NCBI RefSeq assembly: GCF_030718935.1
Contig: NZ_CP132194.1
Span: 2,046,001-2,110,000 of the forward strand
Length of the DNA stretch: 64,000 bases
Source: Psychrobacter sp. M13
GTDB lineage: Bacteria > Pseudomonadota > Gammaproteobacteria > Pseudomonadales > Moraxellaceae
Reading direction: 5' to 3'
The notes beneath the pieces were generated by a model. That model was not told the DNA's origin and searched no databases. It saw nothing but the letters and a program-made list of their open reading frames with translations. Both the position numbers and the translations under genes were made by a program. Of the stretch, positions 19,101-29,068 are shown piece by piece (positions within the stretch are counted from its first letter, which is position 1; each line of letters begins with the position of its first letter).

Positions 19101-20594
19101 ATGAATATGAAACTCAATGATGCGGTCGAACACCAGTATCAAAACAAGCGTATGTTTATGACCTTGGCAGCGGGGATTATCATATATCTCGTTTTTGCTT
19201 GGATGTCATTTAATCATGACGAGGCAGAATCTTGGGGTGCATTGTCTTTGCTGCCAACACTATTGGTGTTGGTCACTGCTATCGTCTCTAGGCGTCCCTT
19301 TGAATCGATGATAGCAGGTTGTATCGCTGGCCTCGTCATGCTTAATCCTTTCGATTTAGTTTCCCCCTTTGCAGATAATATATCGATAGTATTAGGTAAT
19401 GAGACGATCATTTGGATCGTCTTGGTTTGCGGACTAATGGGTGGTCTTATTCAGCTGCTTGAGATCAGTGGCTGTTTGGATGGCTTTAGTGAATGGCTAC
19501 AGAAAATTATCAAATCACGCAGGCAGTCGTTATTAGCGACTTTTGCATTAGGAGTCGTGGTTTTTATCGATGACTATCTAAATTGCTTAGCAGTATCAAC
19601 CTCAGTCAAAAAACTCACGGACGTCTATCAGGTATCACGCGAGAAGCTGGCTTATATTGTTGATTCAACCGCAGCACCGATGTGTATTATTGTACCTATC
19701 TCTACGTGGGCGGTATATTTTTCTGGTTTATTAGAAGAAAATGGTGTAGCAGGAGACGGTGAGGGATTGGGTCTTTATATCAGTGCTATTCCTTATATGG
19801 CCTACGCTTGGTTTGCTCTACTGATCGTATTTTTGGTCGCTTACGGTATCTTAGGTGATTGGGGTCCGATGAAAAAAGCAGAGGCACGCGCTAAAGCAGG
19901 TAATCCTGTACCGGAAGAATTCGTTGAGGAGCAGCTTGTCTCTAACGTGCAGGCCAAACGTAAATTATCCTTTAAAGCCAACATCGCCAATTTCGCTTTT
20001 CCTATGATTCTGCTTATCGCTTCAACAGTTTATTTTGAGGTTGATCTATTACGTGGTGCATTATTCACCTGTTTTGTCACGGTTATTATCTACTGGATAC
20101 AGGGTATCTTAAGTTTTAATACTCAAGTTGAAGCCATTTTTAAAGGCTTTAAGGTTATGCTTTATCCTCTCTCAACCGTTATTGGTGGCTTTTTCTTAAA
20201 AGAAGTCAATGATAGTCTTGGTATGACGACTTATGTTATCGATGCTATTACGCCTTATATGACTATCATTATCTTTCCTGCCGTTATCTTTGTCGTTATG
20301 GCGTTTTTGACTTTTGCCACCTCATCGAGCTGGGGTCTGTATGTTCTTGCGATGCCAATTGTATTCCCAATCTCATTAGCACTTGGTGTCAGTACGCCCT
20401 TGATGATCGGTGCACTTCTATCTGCATCATCGTTTGGTAGTCATGCTTGCTTCTTTAGTGATTCGTCGTTATTAGCAGCACAAGGTGCGGGTTGTTCACC
20501 GATGCAACATGCCTTTACCCAGTTCCCTTATGCAATGCTTGGCGCAGGACTAGCGGCTGTTAGCTTCTTAGGTATGGGTTTTGCAATGGCTTGA
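19101..20594 (+). CDS. NhaC-family Na+/H+ antiporter-like transporter
   Basis: The 497-residue integral membrane protein has about 11-12 hydrophobic segments. The family core includes GLMGGLIQLLEISG, FIDDYLNCLAVS with its conserved Asp pair, and STAAPMCIIVPISTWAVYF. These place it in the NhaC/YuiF antiporter superfamily, whose members exchange Na+ or substrates such as amino acids and malate/lactate. It lies between puuB and aguB on the same strand, so uptake or exchange of agmatine, putrescine or a product is a reasonable inference. The substrate cannot be read from the sequence. Confidence 0.85.
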   Translation: MNMKLNDAVEHQYQNKRMFMTLAAGIIIYLVFAWMSFNHDEAESWGALSLLPTLLVLVTAIVSRRPFESMIAGCIAGLVMLNPFDLVSPFADNISIVLGNETIIWIVLVCGLMGGLIQLLEISGCLDGFSEWLQKIIKSRRQSLLATFALGVVVFIDDYLNCLAVSTSVKKLTDVYQVSREKLAYIVDSTAAPMCIIVPISTWAVYFSGLLEENGVAGDGEGLGLYISAIPYMAYAWFALLIVFLVAYGILGDWGPMKKAEARAKAGNPVPEEFVEEQLVSNVQAKRKLSFKANIANFAFPMILLIASTVYFEVDLLRGALFTCFVTVIIYWIQGILSFNTQVEAIFKGFKVMLYPLSTVIGGFFLKEVNDSLGMTTYVIDAITPYMTIIIFPAVIFVVMAFLTFATSSSWGLYVLAMPIVFPISLALGVSTPLMIGALLSASSFGSHACFFSDSSLLAAQGAGCSPMQHAFTQFPYAMLGAGLAAVSFLGMGFAMA

Positions 20595-20701
20595 TATTAC
20601 TATCAATCTCTGATTTTGGGTAGTTGCTAGCTAGTAGCTACCCATGTTTATCTGATTCATTGACGCCTTTTGTCAAAATTGTTTATAAAAGGATTTATAT
20701 T

Positions 20702-21571
20702 ATGCGTAACGTTACCGTCGCTACGACCCAAATGACTTGTGGTTGGGATATTCAGCAAAACATCGATACTGCAACTGAGCTGGTCACCCAAGCGGCCAAA
20801 GCTGGTGCCAATATTATTTTACTGCAAGAGCTGTTTGAGACGCCTTATTTTTGCCAAGTACATGACTTTGACTACTTCAAGCTGGCCACTTCAGTTGAAG
20901 ATAATGCCGCTATCACTCACTTTAAAAAACTAGCGAAAGAGTTAGAAGTGGTACTACCCATTAGTTTTTATGAAAAGTCAGGTAATGCTTTTTTTAATAG
21001 CGTCACTATCATTGACGCAGATGGCAAAATATTAGGCACTTATCGTAAAACGCATATACCAGATGGTATTCCTTATGCTGAAAAGTTTTACTTCACTCCA
21101 GGCGATACAGGCTTTAAAGTTTGGAATACTAAGTACGCCAAGATCGGTGTCGGTGTCTGCTGGGATCAATGGTTCCCTGAATGCGCGCGTAGCATGGCGC
21201 TCATGGGTGCTGAGCTATTGTTTTATCCAACCGCTATTGGTGATGAACCAACATTGAATGTCGAATCAAAAGATCATTGGCAGCGCTGTATGCAAGGACA
21301 CGCAGCGGCAAATCTGATGCCCGTTATTGCCTCTAATCGGATTGGTACTGAGACGATTACGCAAAATGGGACTGATAGCGTTATGACATTTTACGGCAGC
21401 TCTTTCATTACTGATGGTCGCGGCAAGATGATCAAAGAGGCCTCAAAGGATAAGCAAGAAATTATTAGTGCTACTTTTGATTTGAATAAGCTAGCAAGTG
21501 ATCGTCAGCATTGGGGTGTCTTTCGTGATCGCCGTCCATCGATGTATGGCACTTTGTTGACTCATGGCTAA
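20702..21571 (+). CDS. aguB: N-carbamoylputrescine amidase
   Basis: AguB hydrolyses N-carbamoylputrescine to putrescine, CO2 and ammonia. The start at 20702 has AAAGGA upstream and gives 289 residues, normal for the family; the longer frame from 20624 would add an unrelated hydrophobic tail. The nitrilase-fold catalytic triad is visible: Glu in LLQELFETPYF, Lys in YRKTHIPDG and Cys in GVGVCWDQWFPE. The next gene is the preceding enzyme of the pathway, aguA. Confidence 0.95.
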   Translation: MRNVTVATTQMTCGWDIQQNIDTATELVTQAAKAGANIILLQELFETPYFCQVHDFDYFKLATSVEDNAAITHFKKLAKELEVVLPISFYEKSGNAFFNSVTIIDADGKILGTYRKTHIPDGIPYAEKFYFTPGDTGFKVWNTKYAKIGVGVCWDQWFPECARSMALMGAELLFYPTAIGDEPTLNVESKDHWQRCMQGHAAANLMPVIASNRIGTETITQNGTDSVMTFYGSSFITDGRGKMIKEASKDKQEIISATFDLNKLASDRQHWGVFRDRRPSMYGTLLTHG

Positions 21572-21628
21572 ACTGTCATTAATTTACTAAATCACTATCT
21601 AATGTAATACTGATAAAAGGACAAGCCT

Positions 21629-22735
21629 ATGTCTAACCTCATTCAAAACTCAACACCTAAACATGATGGCTTTTATATGCCAGCAGAATATGCGCCTATA
21701 GATAAGGTGTGGATGGTATGGCCTTATCGAACGGATAACTGGCGCCAGCAGGCTACTCCAGCGCAAGCCGCTTATGCAGCCGTTGCCACAGCCATCAAGC
21801 AGTTCTGTAACGTTAGCATTCTGGTGGATGCTGATAATCTACAGAGTTGCCAAGATCAACTGCCAAATGATATTGAAGTCATGGCAATGCCAAGCAACGA
21901 TGCGTGGGCGCGTGATACTGTGCCTACCTTTTTAATAAATGATTATGGCGAGCTGCGCGCTTGTGATTGGACGTTTAATGCTTGGGGCGGCGATTATGAT
22001 GGCCTGTACTCCCCTTGGGATGATGATGACAAGCTTGCTGAGCGCTTATGTGAGCAGTTGGCTATCAAGCGCTACCGTACTGAGGGCTTTGTGATGGAGG
22101 GCGGCGCGTTTCATGTCGATGGTGAGGGTACGGTACTCACTACACGTATGTGCCTACTTAGCCCTGGACGTAATCCACACTTAAATGAGCACCAAATCGA
22201 AGATAAGCTCAAAGATTATCTCAATGTCGAAAAGGTACTATGGATTGACGATGGTATCGATCCTGATGAAACTACCGGTCATATCGATGATTTAGCCTGT
22301 TTTGTCCGTCCAGGCGAGGTAGTCTGCTTATTTACTGAAGACTCTAGTCATCCGTTCTATGCGGCTACTCAACAAGCCTACGCACAGCTGTGTGCCATGA
22401 CCGATGCCAAAGGTAGACGTCTAAAAGTTCATAAACTTTGCTGTACTAAAAACCCAGTAACTTTGCCTGATGACCACGATATTGTATCCTCTGATGATGC
22501 CAAACCACGGCTTAGCGATGATGTCTGTATCGCCTCTTACGCCAATTTTTTGATTTGTAACGAGGGTGTTATCGTACCGCAATACGATGATATCAATGAC
22601 AGTTTAGCTATTGAACAACTTGAAAAGATCTTTCCTCATCATCAAGTAGTAGGTGTACGCACAAAAGAGATTGTATTTGGCGGTGGTAATATTCACTGCA
22701 TTACACAGCAGCAGCCAACGACAGGTGCAAAATAG
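21629..22735 (+). CDS. aguA: Agmatine deiminase
   Basis: AguA converts agmatine to N-carbamoylputrescine and ammonia. The 368-residue length and motifs fit the peptidylarginine-deiminase-like family: WMVWPYRTDNWR near residue 28, NDAWARDT near 90, EGGAFHVDGEG near 155, TTGHIDDLACF near 215, and the catalytic Cys in FGGGNIHCIT near the C-terminus. An AAAGGA site lies upstream. It follows aguB by 57 bases in the same operon. Confidence 0.96.
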   Translation: MSNLIQNSTPKHDGFYMPAEYAPIDKVWMVWPYRTDNWRQQATPAQAAYAAVATAIKQFCNVSILVDADNLQSCQDQLPNDIEVMAMPSNDAWARDTVPTFLINDYGELRACDWTFNAWGGDYDGLYSPWDDDDKLAERLCEQLAIKRYRTEGFVMEGGAFHVDGEGTVLTTRMCLLSPGRNPHLNEHQIEDKLKDYLNVEKVLWIDDGIDPDETTGHIDDLACFVRPGEVVCLFTEDSSHPFYAATQQAYAQLCAMTDAKGRRLKVHKLCCTKNPVTLPDDHDIVSSDDAKPRLSDDVCIASYANFLICNEGVIVPQYDDINDSLAIEQLEKIFPHHQVVGVRTKEIVFGGGNIHCITQQQPTTGAK

Positions 22736-22823
22736 ACGCAAAATAAACACATAGTGATAACGTGTTATTTTATGCTCTATCTTTAAATAAAAACCAAAAA
22801 CGGACTTTAACCCAAGGAATTTT

Positions 22824-24197
22824 ATGAGCGATTATCAAGTTAACAACCCAGCTACTGGCGAGCTTGAAGCTACCTATCCAGCTGCCAATGACAGTGACAT
22901 CCAACATGCGATCAAAAGTGCGGATGATGCCTATCAAGACTGGCGTCATGTCTCGCTAAATGAACGCAGTGCATTGATGCATAAAGTCGCTGATATTTAT
23001 ATTGAGCGTCAAGATGAGCTAGCACAAATTGTAGCAACAGAGATGGGCAAACCTGTCGCGCAAGCTAAAGGTGAAATCGGCCTAGTCGCTGACATTTACC
23101 GCTACTATGCCGATAACGCAGAGCAGCTATTAGCGACTAGTAAAATTGAGGTTGATACAGGCTCAGCGTCGGTAGAAAAACATCCCGTCGGTGCACTACT
23201 CGGTATCATGCCGTGGAACTATCCGCATTATCAGGTTGCACGTTTTGTCGCACCAAACGTTATGGCGGGTAATACTATTATCCTCAAGCACGCGCCGCAA
23301 TGCCCTAAGACTGCTGAAGTTATCGTCGATATCCTCAAGGATGCCGGCCTACCTAAAGGCGTTTATAACAATATCTTTGCCACTAACGAGCAAGCTGCAA
23401 CTATTATCCAAGATAAGCGGGTTCAAGGTATTTCATTAACAGGCTCTGAACGTGCTGGTGCAGCGGTTGCCAAAGAAGCTGGCGGCGCCCTCAAAAAAGT
23501 CGTGTTAGAGCTTGGTGGTTCTGATGCCTTTATCGTGGCAGCAGATGCTGATATCGCGCAAGCGGTTCAAAACGCTATTGTCGGTCGCTTTGGCAATACA
23601 GGACAAGCTTGTAATGCAGCTAAACGTCTTATAGTAGTAGAAGAGGTGTACGAGCCGTTTGTAAAAGGCTTCACCGATGCGGTACGCGGTATTTCAGCGG
23701 CTGACCCTATGCAAGAAGATACTTTTATCGGTCCTATGTCTTCAATGAGTGCTGCTAAGAACTTACAAAAGCAGCTAGATAGCGCTATTCAAGACGGTGC
23801 AACGGTACTGGTTGAAGGCGGTATGACTAAAGACAAAGCTGGTGCTTGGTTTGCACCTGCCGTCCTCGCTGACGTCGATAGCTCTATGAATGTCTATAGC
23901 GAAGAGCTATTTGGTCCGGTTGCTGTCATCTATAAAGCGCGCGATATCGCTCATGCAATTGAGATTGCTAATGACGTGCCTTTTGGTCTAGGCGCTTCTA
24001 TTCAAACTCAAGATGCCGATCTTGCTGCTGATATCGCTGATAAGCTTGAGGTAGGTATGGTCACTATCAATGCCCCTTCTGGTTCTGAAGCTAATACACC
24101 ATTTGGCGGTGTTAAGCGTTCAGGATTTGGTCGCGAGTTAGGTACCCTCGGTATCACTGAGTTCTTAAACTATAAACTCATTCGTGATAAGTCTTAA
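22824..24197 (+). CDS. NAD(P)-dependent aldehyde dehydrogenase (Sad/YneI-like), possible PuuC equivalent
   Basis: The 457-residue protein belongs to the short succinate-semialdehyde dehydrogenase group (Sad/YneI type), with the general base in VVLELGGSDAF and catalytic Cys in GQACNAAKR. It ends with TPFGGVKRSGFGRELG. No classic puuC of about 495 residues is present in the window. Its position at the end of the puuAB-transporter-aguBA operon makes it the best candidate for oxidising gamma-glutamyl-gamma-aminobutyraldehyde. That role is inferred; succinate semialdehyde is the family substrate. CAAGGAA precedes the ATG. Confidence 0.88.
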   Translation: MSDYQVNNPATGELEATYPAANDSDIQHAIKSADDAYQDWRHVSLNERSALMHKVADIYIERQDELAQIVATEMGKPVAQAKGEIGLVADIYRYYADNAEQLLATSKIEVDTGSASVEKHPVGALLGIMPWNYPHYQVARFVAPNVMAGNTIILKHAPQCPKTAEVIVDILKDAGLPKGVYNNIFATNEQAATIIQDKRVQGISLTGSERAGAAVAKEAGGALKKVVLELGGSDAFIVAADADIAQAVQNAIVGRFGNTGQACNAAKRLIVVEEVYEPFVKGFTDAVRGISAADPMQEDTFIGPMSSMSAAKNLQKQLDSAIQDGATVLVEGGMTKDKAGAWFAPAVLADVDSSMNVYSEELFGPVAVIYKARDIAHAIEIANDVPFGLGASIQTQDADLAADIADKLEVGMVTINAPSGSEANTPFGGVKRSGFGRELGTLGITEFLNYKLIRDKS

Positions 24198-24208
24198 TCG
24201 ATAGACTT

Positions 24209-24257
24209 AGCTCAAGAAAAGGGCCTAACTATAAAAGTTAGGCCTTTTTCTTGAGCT
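24209..24257. terminator. Bidirectional terminator at the end of the aguBA/ALDH operon
   Basis: A 22-bp inverted repeat (AGCTCAAGAAAAGGGCCTAACT and its near-perfect complement) with a 5-base loop lies between convergent genes. TTTTT occurs in the stem on either strand. Confidence 0.9.
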
Positions 24258-24285
24258 ATTTTAGAACAAAACAGTGACTTATAAG

Positions 24286-25728
24286 TTATCTTTTAGGAGG
24301 ATTATCTTTTAGCCAAAGCTGGTTAACGATTTTCAGCTCACGTAATTCTTCAGCCATGATAGATTCACTGATGCCAGGGTATTTGATTCTTGCATAGCTA
24401 TACAAAGCAATACCAAGTAATGTCCACCCTATAAAGATCCACCACTCAACACCAATAAGTGCTGAAGGCATGCCTGGCATATACAAGGTCAATAAGCCAA
24501 AGCTGAGAATAATAGTGACTACACCGACAAGCTTACCTGCTGGTATTTTAAAGGGACGTACCATATCAGGCTCGCGATAACGCAACACCAGAAACGAGAT
24601 CGCCACGCATGTATAGGCAATCACAATACCAAAACCGCCGGCATCAACAATCCAAACCAACATCTTACGACCAAATAACGGCGCAAGTGTAGCAAGGCCA
24701 CCTATCAATAAAATAGCATTCACAGGGGTGTTGTACTTTGGATGCAGCTTACCTAAAAATGCTGGTAACATCCGTGCCTTAGACATCGCGTAAAGCAGAC
24801 GACTACCACCAATTAAGAACGCATTCCAGCTCGATAAAATACCGAGTACACCACCAATGACCAGTAAAATTCCTGCCCATTTACCACTCCAGGCGTTGGT
24901 CATCGCATCAGCCGTTGCCAATGTCGAGTTCTCTGCTTGTATTAATGGTAGCGTAGTGCCAACACTCCAAGCCACAGCAACATACCATAATACCGCGATG
25001 ACGATTGAGATAATCAAAAACTTACCGATATTAGGACGAGTAAGATCGATCTCTTCTGCGGCTTGTGGAATAACGTCAAACCCTACAAACATAAAGGGCA
25101 CCATCACGATAACCGCCATTACGCCAGCTGCACCACCAATAAACGCAGGTGCTTGTACTGCCGTTGAATTGGCAGGGTTATACAATATAGCACCAACAAA
25201 TAGCAGTATACCAACGAACAAAATACCAACGACTGCGGTTTTTTGGAACCAAGCGCTGACCTCCATGCCACGAATATTTAGCCAAGTGACAACCACTGAG
25301 CCAAGCATCCCTACACCGACCCAAGTGGCGTAAACATCCCAACCAGCGATAGTCCATAAATAGCCTTGGTTATAGTTGGGAATAAAGTATTCAACCACCG
25401 TCGGTAATGCAACAGCTTCAAAAGCTACTACAGAGAAGTAACCAAATAGAATACTCCATGAGCAAATAAAGGAGACGTTGACCCCTAACGCTCGATGCGT
25501 ATAAGTATGTTCACCCCCAGTAATAGGCATTGACGCTGCCAACTCAGCATAAGTCACCCCAATTAGGATCACTGCCATGCCCCCTAATAAAAATGCTAAC
25601 ATCGCACCCCAAGTTCCAGCAGCAATAATCCAACCCCCTGCCAAAACGACCCAACCCCAACCAACCATCGCTCCAAATGCTAAGGCGATAATATCAAACA
25701 CCCCTAGCGATTTTTTTAATCCAGACAT
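24286..25728 (-). CDS. APC-family amino acid/polyamine permease
   Basis: The 480-residue protein has about 12 transmembrane segments. The APC superfamily N-terminus is DIIALAFGAMVGWGWVVL, with further marks AELAASMPITGGEHTYTHRALG and FMFVGFDVIPQAAEEI. These resemble PuuP-like and YbaT-like APC transporters. AAGGAG lies seven bases before the ATG. Its location between the agmatine/putrescine operon and gabT suggests uptake of a diamine, GABA or a related amino acid. It appears to be its own transcription unit because a hairpin separates it from gabT. Confidence 0.88.
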   Translation of the reverse strand: MSGLKKSLGVFDIIALAFGAMVGWGWVVLAGGWIIAAGTWGAMLAFLLGGMAVILIGVTYAELAASMPITGGEHTYTHRALGVNVSFICSWSILFGYFSVVAFEAVALPTVVEYFIPNYNQGYLWTIAGWDVYATWVGVGMLGSVVVTWLNIRGMEVSAWFQKTAVVGILFVGILLFVGAILYNPANSTAVQAPAFIGGAAGVMAVIVMVPFMFVGFDVIPQAAEEIDLTRPNIGKFLIISIVIAVLWYVAVAWSVGTTLPLIQAENSTLATADAMTNAWSGKWAGILLVIGGVLGILSSWNAFLIGGSRLLYAMSKARMLPAFLGKLHPKYNTPVNAILLIGGLATLAPLFGRKMLVWIVDAGGFGIVIAYTCVAISFLVLRYREPDMVRPFKIPAGKLVGVVTIILSFGLLTLYMPGMPSALIGVEWWIFIGWTLLGIALYSYARIKYPGISESIMAEELRELKIVNQLWLKDNPPKR

Positions 25729-25913
25729 AACCTACTCCTTGTCTTAGTGTCATCCTTGATAGATCAAACATTTGACCGCCTTAGCTGCTCAACTAACAGC
25801 TACTAAGTAAGCTATTCGTTAATCAATCAAACCTGTGTTACTAATCCTAATCTTTATTATTTATCAGTGTTTTTAATTTATCTAAACGCTACCGATGAAG
25901 TAATGCTACAAAC

Positions 25914-25949
25914 AACAACGGCGTCTTGTCGTGCAAGGCGCCGTTGTGT
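25914..25949 (-). terminator. Hairpin downstream of gabT
   Basis: ACAACGGCG and CGCCGTTGT, extended by TCTTG/CAAGG-type pairs, form a stem around a short loop. It is about 150 bases past the gabT stop in the reading direction. It lacks a long T run, so termination is only likely. Confidence 0.5.
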
Positions 25950-26038
25950 TACTCAGACCGATATTAAACGTAAGGTCATAAGCGCTAAGCAGTGCCTTGC
26001 TTAAGATTTGAATTATCAAATCTTATTACTTATACATC

Positions 26039-26092
26039 AGGGCTTATAAATTAGGGCTTATAAATTAGGGCTTATAAACAGCCGCTTATAAA
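26039..26092. repeat. Short tandem repeat of a 14-base unit
   Basis: The unit AGGGCTTATAAATT occurs about three times in a row, and CGCTTATAAACG follows as a degenerate copy. It lies just beyond the gabT stop. It explains part of the 370-base gap between gabT and the permease gene; the rest shows only the hairpin at 25914-25949. Confidence 0.7.
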
Positions 26093-26099
26093 CGACTAC

Positions 26100-27371
26100 T
26101 TATGCAGCGGTTAATATAGTCTTGATGATATCAAGACCTTCTTGTAGTACCTTGTCTTCGACAGTGAGCGGTACCATGACGCGGATGGCATTGCCATGCA
26201 TACCACACGACGCTAGTAATAGCCCATGCTCAAAAGCTTTGGCTTTTAAATGAGCAGTCGCGGCGGCATCTGGGTTGCCTTCGCTATCGATTATCTCAAA
26301 CGCTAGCATCGCGCCTTTGTGACGGATATGACCAATACTGCTCAAGCTCATATCTTTTAGGAATTTTTCAATTTTGTCGCCAATCTCGATACTACGCGCA
26401 AGCAGGTTCTCTTCCTCAATCACTTCCATCACGGCTAAAGCGGCGACACAAGCTAGTGGATTACCCGAATAAGTACCGCCAAGACCACCTGTTTTCGGCG
26501 CATCCATAATATCGGCGCGACCGATAACAGCTGAGATCGGATAACCACCCGCTAGGCTTTTGGCGCACGTCATCAAATCAGGCTCAACGCCTAATTGCTC
26601 AGTGGCAAATAATGTACCGGTTCTAGCAAAGCCACACTGCACTTCATCAAATATCAATACGATGCCATGCTCGTCACAAATAGCACGTAGCGCTTTGGCA
26701 AATGAAGGCGTCACTTGATGAAAACCGCCTTCACCTTGTACAGGCTCAATGATCATCGCCGCCACTTCACTAGGATCGATAGACGCTTGAAAAATCATCT
26801 CAAGGCTATGCAATGCTTGTGCTTCAGTGACGTTTTGCTCTTCACAAGGAAATAGCGCATGAAAAATAGAGCCTGGCATAGGGCCAAAGTCTTTTTTGTA
26901 CGGTATGACTTTACCAGTCAAGCCCATGCACATCAGCGTACGACCATGCCAGCCGCCAACAAAAGAGATAATACCAGGACGACCTGTTTTAGCACGGGCA
27001 ATCTTGATGCAGTTTTCGACCGCTTCTGCGCCAGTGGTCAAAAATAATGCCTTTTTATCACCGTTAATCGGCGCTTTTTCGCACAGCTTTTCAGCCAGCT
27101 CAACATAGCATTCATAGTTGATCATTTGCGCTGCGGTGTGAGTAAACTTATCGAGCTGCTCATGGACGCGCTGAGTAATCTTAGGATGGCTATGGCCCGT
27201 ATTCAGTACCGAGATACCACCAACAAAGTCGATATAGCGATTGCCTTCAACATCCCAAACTTCTGAGTTTTTGGCTTTTTCTGCAAAGATAGGAAACGCG
27301 ATGCCAAGTCCAGTGGGTAGTACTGCTTTGCGGCGCTCAAGTAACGATTTATTGGTGGCTGTAGTCGTCAT
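26100..27371 (-). CDS. gabT: 4-aminobutyrate (or 5-aminovalerate) aminotransferase
   Basis: The 423-residue protein is a class III PLP aminotransferase. Marks are FVGGISVLNTGHSHPK near residue 48, FVGGWHGRTLMCMG near 137, FDEVQCGFARTG near 240 with the PLP-contacting Asp, and the Schiff-base Lys in MTCAKSLAGGYP near 268. It transfers the amino group of GABA to 2-oxoglutarate. Homologues in Pseudomonas also act on 5-aminovalerate (DavT). The gcdH/gcdG genes nearby make that second activity plausible. AAAGGA precedes the ATG. gabD lies just upstream on the same strand, 67 bases away. Confidence 0.94.
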   Translation of the reverse strand: MTTTATNKSLLERRKAVLPTGLGIAFPIFAEKAKNSEVWDVEGNRYIDFVGGISVLNTGHSHPKITQRVHEQLDKFTHTAAQMINYECYVELAEKLCEKAPINGDKKALFLTTGAEAVENCIKIARAKTGRPGIISFVGGWHGRTLMCMGLTGKVIPYKKDFGPMPGSIFHALFPCEEQNVTEAQALHSLEMIFQASIDPSEVAAMIIEPVQGEGGFHQVTPSFAKALRAICDEHGIVLIFDEVQCGFARTGTLFATEQLGVEPDLMTCAKSLAGGYPISAVIGRADIMDAPKTGGLGGTYSGNPLACVAALAVMEVIEEENLLARSIEIGDKIEKFLKDMSLSSIGHIRHKGAMLAFEIIDSEGNPDAAATAHLKAKAFEHGLLLASCGMHGNAIRVMVPLTVEDKVLQEGLDIIKTILTAA

Positions 27372-27438
27372 AAGAATGTCCTTTTCTGTATTTTAGATAT
27401 AAAAGTTATGTGATTAGTGATTTATTTAACGAATAAAG

Positions 27439-28917
27439 CTAACTGATGTCTGAACACCAGTACTTAGTCACGACATATTCTTCTATGCCGTATTTTGAGC
27501 CTTCGCGGCCAAACCCTGACTGCTTAACGCCACCAAACGGAGCGACTTCAGTAGAAATCATACCCGTATTATGACCGACCATACCGTACTCTAAACCTTC
27601 AGTGACGCGCCATGCCCGCGCATAATCACTAGTATAAAAATAAGCGGCTAGGCCATAAATAGTATCGTTAGCGGCATGAATAACTTCTTCTTCGCTTGAG
27701 AAGGTAAATATCGGTGCGATAGGGCCAAATATCTCTTCACTTGCGATATCCATGTCGCTGCTAATATCGCTGATTACCGTCGGGTTATAACTGAGCGCTG
27801 AGGCATTATTAGTGCTGCCACCAGTGATTAAAGTGGCCCCTTTATCCAAAGCGTCTTTTAGTAATGCTTGTACTTTCTCTAGTGCTTTTTCATTAATTAA
27901 AGGACCGACGTTAACCCCTTCATCTAGCCCATTACCGACTTTTAGCTCAGCGACTTTTTTGATGAAGATGTCTAAGAATTTTTCTTTGATGCTGTCCTGT
28001 ACATAGACACGGTTGGCACAAACACACGTCTGACCTGCATTGCGATACTTAGAAGCAATCAAGCCATCAGCAGCTTTGTCTAAATCGGCATCTTCAAAGA
28101 CGATAAAAGGCGCGTTACCGCCCAGCTCTAGCGATAGCTTTTTGATCGTTGGCGCACACTGCGCCATTAAGGTACGACCGACTTCGGTAGACCCTGTAAA
28201 GGAGAGTTTATGGATACGCGCATCACCGGTTAGGATGTCGCCGATGACTGAAGACTTACCGGTAACCACTTGAATCACGCCAGCTGGAATACCCGCTTGC
28301 TCAGCTAAAGCGACTATAGCTAGTGCCGAAAACGGAGTTTCGGTAGCAGGCTTGATAATCATCGTACAACCTGCTGCCAGTGCCGGTGCCGCTTTACGAG
28401 TAATCATCGCTGCAGGAAAGTTCCAAGGAGTAATCGCCGCACAAACCCCAGCAGGCTGCTTTAGAATGACATAGCGCAGCTCTGCTTTGCTAGAAGGAAT
28501 GACATCACCATAGACTCGTTTGCCTTCTTCAGCGAACCAACGAATAAAACTATTGGCATAACCAATCTCGCCGCGAGATTCGCTCAGAGGCTTACCTTGC
28601 TCAACGGTCATGATAATCGCTAGATCTTCGAGGTTAGCATCAATAAGATCAGCCCACTTCTGTAATAGTGTGCTACGCTCTTGCGCGGTTTTGGCCGTCC
28701 AGGCAACTTGAACCTCGTGAGAATAGCTCACCGCATCATTGACATCTTGGGTCGTCAGGCTTGGAACAGTACCAATGACATCGCCACTAAACGGATTGGT
28801 GACGTCAATAGTGGCAGCATCACTGGCCGCATACCAGCCATCTTTGATAAGGCACTGCTGCTTAAATAAGCTTGGATCAGATAAATTGAATGCTGTTGTT
28901 GCTGAGGTGTTTGACAT
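27439..28917 (-). CDS. gabD: Succinate-semialdehyde (or glutarate-semialdehyde) dehydrogenase
   Basis: The enzyme oxidises the semialdehyde made by GabT. ATG at 28917 is chosen because AAGGAG lies upstream at suitable spacing; it gives 492 residues, the normal GabD length. The general base sits in LSLELGGNAPF and the nucleophile in GQTCVCANR, with the second Cys two residues on as in GabD enzymes. NAD(P) contacts include ITPWNFPAAM. Operon with gabT. The divergent IclR regulator at 29173 and the compound palindrome between them suggest shared control. Confidence 0.95.
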   Translation of the reverse strand: MSNTSATTAFNLSDPSLFKQQCLIKDGWYAASDAATIDVTNPFSGDVIGTVPSLTTQDVNDAVSYSHEVQVAWTAKTAQERSTLLQKWADLIDANLEDLAIIMTVEQGKPLSESRGEIGYANSFIRWFAEEGKRVYGDVIPSSKAELRYVILKQPAGVCAAITPWNFPAAMITRKAAPALAAGCTMIIKPATETPFSALAIVALAEQAGIPAGVIQVVTGKSSVIGDILTGDARIHKLSFTGSTEVGRTLMAQCAPTIKKLSLELGGNAPFIVFEDADLDKAADGLIASKYRNAGQTCVCANRVYVQDSIKEKFLDIFIKKVAELKVGNGLDEGVNVGPLINEKALEKVQALLKDALDKGATLITGGSTNNASALSYNPTVISDISSDMDIASEEIFGPIAPIFTFSSEEEVIHAANDTIYGLAAYFYTSDYARAWRVTEGLEYGMVGHNTGMISTEVAPFGGVKQSGFGREGSKYGIEEYVVTKYWCSDIS

Positions 28918-29044
28918 CAAAACGCTCCTTGTCGTTAAGCTTTACTACAAGCTTATTGATTTTATTATTCGTTCGTTTATACAGAATATAAGCTATGATT
29001 CAATAAATGATTGATAACCAGTACTTTGTTCTATACTATACATT

Positions 29045-29068
29045 GTTCAATATGTTGAACACGTGTTC
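29045..29068. promoter_or_regulatory. Compound palindrome (candidate IclR operator) between gabD and iclR gene
   Basis: GTTCAA-TATG-TTGAAC (29045-29060) is a perfect 16-base palindrome. It overlaps GAACACGTGTTC (29057-29068), a perfect 12-base palindrome sharing the GAAC half-site. Three half-sites therefore alternate with starts 12 and 8 bases apart. IclR regulators bind palindromes in divergent promoter regions, so this is the best operator candidate. Confidence 0.6.

Noticed and set aside
24857..25333. Open frame of 158 codons on the plus strand
   Set aside because: Lies antisense within the permease gene and has composition of a shadow frame.
26039..26092. CRISPR array
   Set aside because: Units are 14 bases, directly adjacent without spacers, and only about three copies.
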